A stretch of 64,000 nt of DNA from Zonotrichia leucophrys gambelii (taxonomy: Eukaryota > Chordata > Aves > Passeriformes > Passerellidae): positions 18,544,599 through 18,608,598 of the forward strand of contig NC_088177.1 in assembly GCF_028769735.1 (NCBI RefSeq), given 5' to 3'. The notes under the pieces are model-generated. The model saw only the letters and a list, made by a program, of their open reading frames with translations, was not told the origin of the DNA and did not search any database. A program made the translations under genes and the position numbers. Shown here one piece after another: positions 37,801 through 47,900 of this stretch (position 1 is its first letter; every line of letters begins with the position of its first letter).

Positions 37801-40800
37801 CATAATGGGGGCTTTTCATGCAGATTACAGATTTTGGTATCAATTGATAGCTGAATGGCAAACCAAACACAATCAGCAACAGGACATGCATTCATTATTA
37901 TGAATTCAATGTTACATTCATGCAGCTCACCATCTCACACTAAGTGTAGGATAATTAACTATTGCACGTAAATATCATTTCACAGCAACCACCAAGTACC
38001 CAGGGTTAAGAAGAAACCATTCTCAAGCAAGATTTTTCTTGATGCTGTTATCTTTTCTACTAGAATGTGAACCTGCATCTGACAATACTTAAACCAGTTC
38101 TCTAAACATTTTAGGCTTGCTTGGAATAGGCAAATACAAAACCCACTGAAGTCAATGGAAAACCAAACAAAACCCAGTGCTCTGACTTCAGGCAAACTGT
38201 TCTATCATGTCTGCTGCTGAAGAAAGAGCACAGCTTTCACTACAGCTTAAACTGATGCATTTTGGTGCTACCACAGCTCTGCCCTTGCTATCTGCCCTCA
38301 TCACCCCATCTCCCCCCTTACAATAGCACTGGCACTCATCTGACCCCCATGTGAACCTGCTTACAAAGCTAAAACAGCAAAAAACCATTCAGATTTCTGC
38401 AGCACATCACAACCTGGCTGGATGAGTTCCAGAACCAACACAAAAACAGGGCTAGGAGCATGCAACTCACAACAGAACTGCAGTAGTACTAATGTTCACC
38501 AGTTTAATCTAATGGAACTGCATGTTGAGTCCTCAGAGTTTCTATTCTTTCGTTTCTACTTACTGTCCCTTCAGATTAGCATGAGGGACTTGCTGTGGAA
38601 AAAGTCAAAGTTTCCTGAATTTCAAGTGAAGTATGTGAAAGTCCTGACACCTGCTTTAATGAAACACGATCAGAGCATCAGAGAGTCCATTTGGTTGTCT
38701 ACAAACTTGCTAAAGCTAAGACTTCAGAACAACTGTATGTGAACTCACAGCAAGGTATACTTAAAAAAACCCAGAACAGAGCAGGGAGTATGAAGAATGG
38801 AGATAAGGCAAAGTTATTCAAGTTCTCCCTAATTTCAGAGATTCAGTAGTTCATTATGCAGTGAGCAGAATGCATCATGGTTGTAATTGGTGTTTATTCC
38901 CTGAACAACAGGCTCCACTCTGACTTGTGGCTTGTTTACAGCATATGCTCCCACCTGCTTAGAAGTTTAACACACTGAGTGCATCCTGTTCCCACCTGGG
39001 GAAAACAAAAACTGCTAAAATTAAGGCGTTTACCCTTGAAGACAATCCAATGACTCAGACTAGATGAACTCTGAAGAAATGTTCTGGCAGTTACATAAGA
39101 GAAGCTCCAGAGGAGATCAAGGTTTTTTGTGGCCCACATCAAGATTGAAGAGCTGGTGAAATGTGTGGTATCCAGTGGTCTGAGCATTCTGAAAGCTGCA
39201 TATGGTAACTTTGAAAGGAGCTTGGATTTAACTAGTTACACCCTTTCTGGAGTGGAATACCATGGCTGGCACACACACACCAGCATTCAAAGGGGATCAG
39301 ACACACAGTGAGTCAGAAATTGCCACTATTCAATAACACTGAGAATGCACCACATAACTACAACAAATACCAGGCTATCAAGCATAGATATCAAGGGTGG
39401 TTTGGTTTGTTTTTAATGAACATCTGCAAATGCCATACTCAAATTTCCTAAAACAGTGCTCTGACAAAATACCTTTGCAACACTTCATGACACCATTTTA
39501 AAGGTGCTGTTTGGCCCCTCATTTCACCCTCATTGTGTTTATTCAGGCTGTAGAATTAACAGAAGAGGGAGAAACCCAGGACAACCCTTTGACACATAAT
39601 GTAATGTTTTCACAAACTATCTTCCCATTCCCACCCTCAGCTCCAAACAGATGCATTGTGTCTGTAAGTTACAAGCACATGCCTTTAAAATGTAAGAGGC
39701 TTTGGAGTGAAGTACCTATACACAAAGTTCTTACTGAGGAAATCCATCTGTGGCACTGCAGAAACATGAATCTTTACTTCTTTAGATCCTTCAGCTTGGC
39801 TCAAGTAATCAGTTGTCCATTTGGTGGTGCAAGTGCCCAGTTCCAGTCCTGTCAGCACTACTGGCTTTCTCTAAGGAACAACAACAAAATTCAGTGGTGA
39901 ATTACCACAGCATCCAACAGAAAAAAAAAAAAAAAAACAGAATGAATCTTTCAAATTACATCGAAGGAAATGTTTCTTTGTAATTGTTGTAAATGTTTCT
40001 TACACAAGGTTACAACTAATCTGTTCACAAGCAGTGTGAACCAAATGCTGAAGGTTGAAACAAAATGCAGCAAATTATGGAACTGTTTCTCTATTAACTA
40101 CATGTTCTTTCCTAGTTGGGCAAGGAAGGATATGGAGAGGCAGAGACAATTATAGCCCACACTTTGTGCTGGGGCCATTTAGGAATCCATCCAGATGAAG
40201 AACTAGATTTAATCCTTCTAGCCAAGGCTTAGCACAAAACATGTAAAAGCTGACACAGTGAAGGTGCAGCCTGTGAGCTGTGGTGATGCTGTTATGTTCT
40301 CATGAGAGAAAGAAGTTCTTTCTACCTGTACCAGGTTCCTCGCTGCTCACAACCACAAACAGGTTTGATCCAGCCCGCACAGAAAAAGCAGAAAGACACT
40401 TTTGCTTTTAATTGGATCCTCGGAGGGTGGGGAGGATAAAACAAGAGATGACAAAGCAACAAAACTAACGATCACACTTTTTAACCACTGCCAAACGTAC
40501 TGCACTCTTACAGAGATCACCAGTCAGAACTTGCCAGCAGCTCAGACAGGACCTGCCTACAGAAGCTCCTTGCTCCTAAACTCCTTCAATAGATCAGGGC
40601 ACCTTTCCGGGAACACCCAAACGCAAACCCTGGGGTTGGCCTGCCCCAGCAGAGCCCGCTGAGGGGGAGTCTCCGGACACCGCCTGCCTTGCCCTGTGTC
40701 GCCGTGGAGGCCCGGCCGCTCCGTACCCGCGGGTAGATGTCCCGCAGGAAGCGCTCCCGTGTCACCCCCTCCAGCCGCTCCACGGCCTCCGCCCGCCGCT

Positions 40801-40804
40801 CCAT
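31613..40804 (-). CDS. TYW5: TYW5, tRNA wybutosine-synthesizing enzyme 5, JmjC hydroxylase (315 aa, 8 exons)
   Basis: Eight minus-strand exons (78, 155, 70, 45, 138, 88, 117 and 257 bp) join in phase to 948 bp, or 315 aa plus stop. That equals the human length as remembered. The family is an Fe(II)/2-oxoglutarate JmjC oxygenase that hydroxylates the wybutosine side chain next to the anticodon of tRNA-Phe. The iron ligands are present: LWTHYD gives His160 and Asp162, and LWFHN gives His235. Lys175 sits 15 residues after His160, where related enzymes bind 2-oxoglutarate. The C-terminal helical region ends in KAYRNDYG. Every intron has GT-AG borders, and exon 5 uses a slightly weak GAT|GTAGGT donor. 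The gene is head-to-head with MAIP1 and tail-to-tail with C2orf69. It appears intact. Confidence 0.97.
31870..33550 (-). other. TYW5 intron 7
   Basis: 1.68-kb AT-rich intron. No repeat or embedded gene is recognised. Confidence 0.7.
33551..33667 (-). CDS. TYW5: TYW5 exon 7
   Basis: 117 bp, encoding (G)[19 protein letters not shown] and on to [15 protein letters not shown]. The donor is CCAG|GTAAGC. Confidence 0.96.
34135..34222 (-). CDS. TYW5: TYW5 exon 6
   Basis: 88 bp, encoding [19 protein letters not shown] and on to YLYLS plus one base. It contains Lys175, the likely 2-oxoglutarate contact. Acceptor CCCAG|GTG. Confidence 0.95.
34831..34968 (-). CDS. TYW5: TYW5 exon 5
   Basis: 138 bp, 46 codons, from DIADIRKQF to LQLWTHYD. 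It carries iron ligands His160 and Asp162. The donor GAT|GTAGGT is chosen because it keeps the conserved HYDVMDN order. Confidence 0.95.
35444..35488 (-). CDS. TYW5: TYW5 exon 4
   Basis: 45-bp microexon-sized segment encoding [15 protein letters not shown] between AAG acceptor and AAG|GTAAGT donor. Confidence 0.94.
35659..35664. repeat. Left target-site duplication GATCCC
   Basis: The hexamer GATCCC precedes TGTAGAGGG and recurs exactly at 35,976-35,981. Confidence 0.85.
35665..35975 (+). mobile_element. Solo LTR, class II (ERVK-like), 311 bp, in TYW5 intron 3
   Basis: It starts TGTAGAGGGATAC, ends AATGACAACA and is flanked by perfect 6-bp GATCCC duplications. Inside are a consensus TATA box TATAAAA at 35,806-35,812 and AATAAA at 35,948-35,953, both on the plus strand. 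The LTR therefore lies antisense to TYW5. No internal proviral sequence remains. The family is not named. Confidence 0.88.
35976..35981. repeat. Right target-site duplication GATCCC
   Basis: Exact copy of 35,659-35,664, directly after the terminal CA. Confidence 0.85.
36687..36756 (-). CDS. TYW5: TYW5 exon 3
   Basis: 70 bp. The first base completes Arg78, then [20 protein letters not shown] and LTE. Acceptor TTTCAG, donor GAG|GTAATT. Confidence 0.95.
36757..39715 (-). other. TYW5 intron 2
   Basis: 3.0-kb intron carrying the CR1 fragment at 37,019-37,360. The rest is AT-rich with no recognised content. Confidence 0.7.
37019..37360 (-). mobile_element. CR1 LINE fragment in TYW5 intron 2
   Basis: The plus strand shows reverse-complement CR1 landmarks in order: a ATCTCCAAGGATGGAGACTC block, AGCTTGTGCCCATGGCCTCT, TGTCCTGTCACCATGG and GAGATCCCCTC. 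It is diverged and truncated, with its sense strand minus, as for the other CR1 copies here. Confidence 0.85.
39716..39870 (-). CDS. TYW5: TYW5 exon 2
   Basis: 155 bp, from [18 protein letters not shown] to [11 protein letters not shown] plus the first two bases of Arg78. Acceptor TCCTTAG|AGA, donor ATAG|GTACTT. Confidence 0.95.
39871..40726 (-). other. TYW5 intron 1
   Basis: 856-bp intron with a 17-base A run (39,921-39,937 on plus). Otherwise nothing is recognised. Confidence 0.7.
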
Positions 40805-40904
40805 GGCGCCGGCACCGCGTCCGCCCCGCCGCTTCCCCCGGAAAGAAGAGCCGCGCAGAAGCGTTCCTGCCTCGCCCCCTGGGCAAGGGCCGGGACCCGC
40901 GGAT
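40640..40904. promoter_or_regulatory. TYW5: CpG-rich TYW5 promoter/first-exon region
   Basis: CpG-dense stretch around TYW5 exon 1 with no TATA box. A CCCGGAAAG motif (ETS-type) lies at about 40,839-40,847 upstream of the start codon. Confidence 0.75.
40727..40804 (-). CDS. TYW5: TYW5 exon 1 (start)
   Basis: 26 codons, [19 protein letters not shown] and on to IYPR, donor CGG|GTACGG. The 26-codon length and RLEGV motif match the human first exon as remembered, which supports this ATG. Confidence 0.94.
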
Positions 40905-41591
40905 CAAGGAATTGTCAGGGTTGGAAGGGATCTCTGGAGCACCGAGTCCAACCCCTGCCATGGCAGGGTCACCTGCAGCAGGTGACACAGGAACATGTCC
41001 AGGTGGGGTTTGAATGTCTCCAGATACAGAGACTCCATGGCTTTCCTGGGCAGCCTATTCTAGTGTTCTGCCACCCTCAATGTAAGTAAGTTCTTTCTCA
41101 GGCTGAGGTGGAGCTTATTATGCTTTAGTTTATGGCCGTAACTCTTCGTCCTGTCACTGAGCACCTCTGAGAAGTGTCTGGCAACATCTCTCGGCACCCG
41201 TCTTTGAGGTATTTCTGTGCATCCATGAGATCCGCTCATAATCTCCTCAGACTGAACGGGCCCAGCTCCCGCAATCTCTCCTCATGAGCAGAGATGCTGC
41301 AGCCCCTTCGGCATCGTTGTGCCATCCGCTGGCCTCTCCCCAGCTGCTTCTTGTCTCTTTGTACTGAGAAGCCCAGGACTGGACACCGCACCCAGACGCG
41401 GTCCCAGTAGGGCCAGCAGAGGGGAGGCCGCCCCTCTCCGGCGGTGACCGGGGCTCGGGTCCCCTGACCCGGTTCGGCCGCAGCCGCCGGCAGCCGGGAC
41501 CGCTCCGCCTGCACCGGAACAGCGGTGGCCGCAGCCGCGTTTCCGGGGAGCCGGAGTTGCTGCGGACAGGGCGGGGCCGCGCCGGGCCATC
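40805..41591. promoter_or_regulatory. Divergent TYW5/MAIP1 promoter region
   Basis: Only 787 bp separate the two start codons, which point away from each other. CpG-rich sequence flanks both sides, and most of the middle is a CR1 fragment (40,905-41,435). The MAIP1 side carries a GC box GGGCGGGGCC and a TTTCCGGGG ETS-type motif just before its ATG. Confidence 0.75.
40905..41435 (-). mobile_element. CR1 LINE 3' fragment inside the divergent promoter
   Basis: Reverse-complement CR1 is recognisable almost throughout: AGGGTTGGAAGGGATCTCTG, then CCATGGCAGGGTCACC, TTTCCTGGGCAGCCTATTC, CTGTCACTGAGCACCTCTGA, the CTCCTCAGACTGAAC segment and GGACTGGACACCGCACCC near the 5' side. About 530 bp, sense strand minus. 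The 5' limit is uncertain by tens of bases. Confidence 0.87.
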
Positions 41592-41960
41592 ATGGCGCTG
41601 CGCTGCGCGGCTCCGGGCCGTGTCCGCTGGCTGGCGCGGGCGCTGGCGGGCTCCGCCCGGCTCCTGCCGCCGGCTGCAGCCGCACCGGGCCCGCTGGGCC
41701 CCGCCCGCACCCGTCCGCCCCAGCTCAGCGCCCAGGCTCGGTTCGCCAGCAGCGCCGGGTCTGGGACCGAGGGCCCTCAGCGGCGTGTTGTGGTAGTGAG
41801 GATCACCAGCCCCTTCGCCTGGCTCCGCACCCGCTTCTACTACCTGCTCATCCGCCTCTACTTCGACCACGAATTCAGCATCGAGGAGTTCACGCGGGGA
41901 GCCAAGCAGGTGAGCGGGCCTGGGGTCTCGGGGCGAGGAGCGCGGCCGGCCCGAGGGGAA
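41380..41960. promoter_or_regulatory. MAIP1: CpG island at the MAIP1 start
   Basis: CpG-dense block covering the proximal promoter and exon 1. The overlapping antisense frames (up to 245 codons) result from this composition. Confidence 0.85.
41592..41909 (+). CDS. MAIP1: MAIP1 exon 1
   Basis: 106 codons ending GAKQ at CAG|GTGAGC. It encodes the presequence and the start of the conserved domain. Confidence 0.95.
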
Positions 41961-44900
41961 GGAAGGGTCCTGCTGACCCTCCACAGGGGCTGCCAGTGCA
42001 GCCCCTGGTTCTTTAATTTCGTGGAGTTATAGAATCAGTTAGGCTGGAGAAGGTTCCTGGGGTAGTCACAGATTCACAGAACAGGTGAGGTAGAAATGGG
42101 TCGCAGTGGGTCATCTGCTCCATCCTCCCTGCTCCAGCAAGGTCGTCCTAGAGCACATGGCCCTGGATTGTGTCCAGACAGGTCTAGAATGTCTGCAGTG
42201 GGAACACTCTGCAACCTCTGGGCAATCTGTTCCAGTGCTTGGTCACACTCACAGTAAAGTCCTTCCTTGTGTTCAGGTGGAACTTCTGTGCATCAGTTTC
42301 TGCCCATTGCCTCTCATCCTGTTGCTTGGCACCACGGAGCAGATCCTGGTCCATACTCGTGGCACTCCCCCCCTTTAAATATTTATACACATTGATGAGG
42401 TCTCTCTCAGCCATCTCCTCTTGAGGCTGAACAAGTCCCATAAGCTTTTCCTGGAGGAGAGATGCTCCAGTCCCCAATCCTTGCTGCTGGACCCACTCCA
42501 GGAGCTCTGTGGCTGTGTTGTACATTGAGTCCAACGTATCACCAAACACCACTTTATCCGCCAGTTTCTGGCATCAGTGCCATGTCCACTCTTTCTTTAA
42601 ACATTTCCAGGGATGATGACTCCACCACCTCCCTGGGCAGCTCATTTCAATGTTTGACAACCTTTTCCATGAAGAAATTCCTCCTGTTGTCCAGCCTGAT
42701 GTTATTTATTATGTGTGGACATCATAGCACAAATGTGCTCCTGTGTGTAAAATACATGGAGTTCTCCCCTGCCGGCTCCAAGCACCACACTTCAAGGCAA
42801 ATGATATAAGCAGAGCTTTACTTTCCCTCAGGAATTTCTTGTTTTCCCAGATTCCACAATTAAAATGAACTGGTTAAGCCATCCCCCAAAGTAGCACAAA
42901 GGAAGGTGCTTCCAAATGTTGTAGAGACTTTAAGGAGCAGTGTGTCTCCACTTAGCAGGTTTTTCTGAAATGATCAAGCTTAGACAGATAGAGCTGGTGT
43001 ATATATATTTATTTCTCCAAATTTATGAGCCCAGTAAGCCTTGTCAACAGAATGTGTCAGAGAGGTAAGTATCTCAAAGTTAGTCATATCAAAATTACAG
43101 AGTTATCTGTTGGGAAACATTTTATTATTATGTTTACATTTACAAAAAAAAAAAAAACAGCTCGAAATAACACCTTGGGGGAAAAAATGTTAAAATGATT
43201 AGGGTCAGTTCAAGAGAGGAAAAAACCCACAACAAATAATTTGACACATGTGTGATACCACCTGTTTTACCTTGGTCTGTTTTTTTGAGGTTTTGTTTTG
43301 GTGTTTGTTTTTACTTGGTGTAGAGTCCTAAATACACTGTCCTTCACAAGTGCACTACTTGAATGTGTAGAGGCATAATTGTATGTAAATATGCCTGCAA
43401 AATTGAGGGGAGAAAGGAGAGCTGAGCTTCCTGAAGTCTAGAGACTAAACCAGATTTTTAAAGAAAATTTGTAAATTGCAGCATCAGTTTTGATTGAAAC
43501 CAGAAGATGAATGAGAAGAGAGGGCAGGGGAACAAAATATCTACAGGGAAAGACATAGAGTGTTTGAATGAGTAAAAGCAACATGCAAAATACTGCAAAG
43601 CTTTTTTTTTCTTTTGTAAACTGTGAATTCACCTATTGGAAGCTTTGATGTTTTAAATAAGAAATAGAAAAGAACTCAGATTTTCATCAATTCATTAAAT
43701 CACTCTTGTAATGCTTTAGGGGTTACATTTCAATGGCGATACCCTCTGCAAGTATTGAAATCTTAAATCACAGAATATTTGGGTAGCTTGTCATATATTT
43801 ATGGATTTGTCTGAAAAGTAAGCCAACCTAGAGTTACTTGTTCATGTTTGGTTTTTGATTCTGTTTTATTTTGGTAGGCCTTTTCTGTTGTTTCAAAGCT
43901 GCTGTCTCAGCGTAAACTTGACCTGCTGGAAGAACTTGTATCAGCAGAGGTAAATGCTTTCCATCTCCTATCCTAGCAGTTGATTGTCTGTTACAAAGTT
44001 AACATGGATGCATTCAGCCTGGCATTACCTACAAGTTGCCAGTTTGGTTCAATTTGTGAAAAACAGCATAATGCGACATAGGGTGGGCAAATTTTTGTCC
44101 TGCAGCTTTTTTTGTGTTTAATTTCAAGGCATGAAACTTAATTTGAAGTTATTGTACTTAAAATAAAATATATTTTAGCTGTTGAGCATAAGGCCCAAAT
44201 GCCAGAAGGATTGCTGGTGTACCAGGAAGGATTGAAAGGCTGCAGGCTCTGGATGGCAGGTGGAATTGTGTGTCTCTAGGTGTAGGCAGGTGGCTGAAGC
44301 TGACTCAGTGTGTGCACCAGAATTCATGTGAAGAAGGAAACTGGTTTGTGCTCATCCCTGCTGCAATGATACATTCCCTCCCCCATCAGATCATAGAGCT
44401 GATTACTGGTTTTGGCTGGAAGGCCTCAGTCTTGTGTCATGGTCTCAGGGATGTGACTGACCTGGTTAAACATCAGTGCTGTGTTTTCTGTGTTTTTATG
44501 AATTTTTAATTGCTGAAGTTGTCTTGGCCTTCTCAGGGCATGGGGGTAACAGATGCATCAGAGTCAAGTGGAGGAGACACTCCAGGTCTGTCTGCCTTGT
44601 TACAGGATGTCAGCATGGCCTGTCCTATTGCCACCCATGCCTTTGCAGCAAAAACTCTGGTGCTGTTCTAGTGCATCCCCTCTGAACAGTGTTGTCTCCT
44701 CTCTCTGAACACAGATAGCAATAAAACGTGAGTTTGTTTCTTGCAGTTGTTCTGAAAGGGCATCTCCTCTGCTCCCTCTTGAAAGAACTTGCTGTGGTGG
44801 CTGTAAATTTTTCAGGTTTACATTGATGCAGAGATTTCATGTGAGCCAAGGGTGCAGTAGATGAGGCTGTGATCCCAGGCTACTTGTTCATTTCTTTGGC

Positions 44901-47900
44901 CAGTGAATTTTGTACCTGCAAAATGTACTAGAAATCAATGTCTCCTTGTGAAGATTGCCTCTTGCTTGCTTCCATGTAACCTCTGCATTTGTTTGTTATT
45001 CAAAAATAGCAGATCAAATTAGGGTAAAAAAATTAGTATTAGTTAAAAATAAGTTCTGTAGTTTCATCCTTTCTTGTGACTTGACTTTCTCATGTGGTGT
45101 TTGGGTGCTACCTCTGTGCAGTTTTTGCACCCCACCATTTTCTACTTACACAGCATTGTAGATCGCAGGACACTTAGATAATATGGATGTGAGTGTCATA
45201 AGGACATTAATTACCAGGGGAACAATTTTCAGCCAGGACTGATTTGCAAGTGTTTAAGCTTTTTCTAAATGGAATATGGATCACAAAATGGCAAAGATAA
45301 TCTCATTGGTAATGAAACTGATTTTCAAGGAAATTTGTGAGAGATAGCTCAAAGATACGGAATCCAAAGCTTAGGAACCTGCACACAGCGAGGATTCAGC
45401 AGTGAGAAGGCAGAGTGTGACTGTGGAGCCAGCTTCACTGGCCTCTTCTGGGCTCACATGGATTGTGTTGCTGCTGCTGTTTTGACAGTACCTTTCCTAA
45501 ACATTTTTTGAGATGCTTGGTTTTCATTTGTTTTGAGCAGTAAATGGAGCTTCTTCGATGCTGCTGAATTAGGTTTTAGGAGTGCCCAAAATTCCCAGTG
45601 CTTTTTCACTTTAGCTGTTACATGTGTTAGACAAATGTTTTAGCAATACAGCTCATTTTATTAACTGCAGTAGAAATGGATTGTTACTTACATTTCCTAA
45701 TGAAAAACTAAGTGACAGTTTTTCTGAATTTAGGTACTTCAGGTGCTGAAGGAAAAGATTTCTTTGCTCCCTGACAGCCACAGGGATGCTTTAGCAGCTG
45801 ACATTGATGCAATCATGTACACAACTGAAGGAGATGTTCGCATTTACTATGATGATGATGGTATGTTTAGAACCCTAAAACATTCCAGCAGTGAGCAGTC
45901 TTATTTCCTGGTTTTGCTACTAAACAGACATTTTCCATGCAGATGTGATTTTGAGTACTGTTTCTCATCCCTTATTTCTCAATTAGTAATTCATCCATAT
46001 AAAATTTCTTTATTTCCTTTTTAATCAGAGACAGAGATTATTGTTAATACATCATGGTACTGTTTTGACTTCTGTCTGAGTGTTCCCTTCTTTTGAACAG
46101 AATTTTATATTATTAGTCCTCAGTAATGTGAAAAAATTATTCAAAAACAATTATTCTAATATATGCGGAAAGCTGTTTGCTTCAACACTGAAAATGCATC
46201 CTGAATTGCATCCTGCAAGAGGAATAGTGAAGGCTGCATAATTAAGTAAATTTTGCTGGTTTAGTCTTTCTGTCATGAAATACACTTTGTTCTAGGACTC
46301 CTTGATTGGTTTGGGATTTTTTAAGCTCATGCTGAGCTCAGGTATGTTTTTATTTTGGTTGGATACCTGCATTGTGTGCTCTGTTCACTATCAGACACAG
46401 GGGAGATGATGTGTGGATCTAATCCTGGGTCTTCAACTTGAAGTTGAGCACTTCAAGTTGTCAGACCCAGTAAGCATTTTTCCTGGTTTGGGAAATAGGA
46501 ATTTCTTTTTTCCCCTCTTAGATTGCTCCCATGTTTGAACTACTCTGCACACATTTGTTGTATTAGTAGTTAGCTTTGGAATTTGTGGGAACCAAATTTT
46601 TTAATACAGTTTCATTATATACACTGTCACACCACGTTCACAATAAAATACGTGTTTTTTTTAAAGAGTGTATTTTTATTACTGCTAAACAGCATAAGTA
46701 TGGCATAAAATAGCTTGATCACTCATTATTCTAACCTGTATTCTTTATGGCTGAAGTCAGCTGTCCTTCCAGGGTCTCACTAGAATATATGCTGGGTAGC
46801 AAATAGGAGCATTTGACTGCTGAGAAGCACGAGATCTAACTTGAGTTTTGATTTATTTCCAACAGGAAGAAAGTTTGTTAGCATCCTGATGTGCTTCTGG
46901 TATCTGAATGGTGCTAATCTACCTGACGAAGTACCAGGTGAAGCCAAAGTCTTCCAGATTGTGTTTGGAGATGAAAACACAAAAGAAAAGAAACATCTTT
47001 TAACGGCTAACTATGAGTAAGCTTGCTTGTCCCTTTCTTTTCCCGTGTCCATGAGGTACCTGTGGGGTAGGCAGTTCTGCAAGCACTCCCACTGTGCTGC
47101 TGCAGACCCCACTATTTTTCATTTACTCTGATTCTAGTCTAAGTTAATTCTCATCCAGCTTTTCAGTTTTGGTTTTAGGGCCAGTTTTTTTAAATACCCC
47201 TAATATCATTATGTTTTTTCCTTGCTTCTGGGTTGATATTAATGAGAACTCTTCCTCTGTAAGGAAGAGTTGGAGCACTGAATGAGATTTCTGATCCTCA
47301 AAGCACACATTAGGAAGATGGATTTTCATAGGAATGCTTATAAGTAATGTCTGTGTTGGGGTACTGATGTCAGAGTAGTGCAAAAAATGTCTACACAGTT
47401 GGCAAAATGTATTGAAAATAAGATTCTCAGAAGCTGGGAGAAGTGAGGATTTTTGTGTGACAAATGTGGTATGATCAAGGATTTCTACACCCACATTTGA
47501 AATTGAAAACTTGGAGTCTAGGTGATGAGGAGCTCTGAAACAAAGGTAACACTCATGAGGAGACCAGTGCTTTTTGCCTGGATTGTTGTGGATCCATCCC
47601 TCAGCTGAATTCAGCATCTTCCTTAGAGTTGGAGGTTTCTGAAGTTCCATTAACCTTGAGAGCCTTCCATTTAAGCCTAAATATCTTCCCAATCCCACTT
47701 TGCAAGAGTGGATTTGCACAGGATTGCAAAGCAGTGGTATTATACTGCTCTTGTCCATGACATGCAGATCATTTGAGAACATGAGAATCACCTTGAAGCT
47801 CAGACTTGTCTCTACACAGGGGAGACTCAGTGCTACTGTTAGCTCAATCTTTGATGTAATTCTGAAAATGTATTATCTTTTAAACTACACTTCAGGAAAG

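Noticed and set aside
40557..40988. 143-codon minus frame starting upstream of TYW5
   Set aside because: Its first part is CR1 sequence and it then reads through TYW5 exon 1 into the intron in another frame. It is not a TYW5 extension.
41247..41984. 245-codon antisense frame over the MAIP1 start
   Set aside because: It lies across the CpG island and the CR1 fragment. The Arg/Pro/Gly-rich composition is a by-product of GC content.
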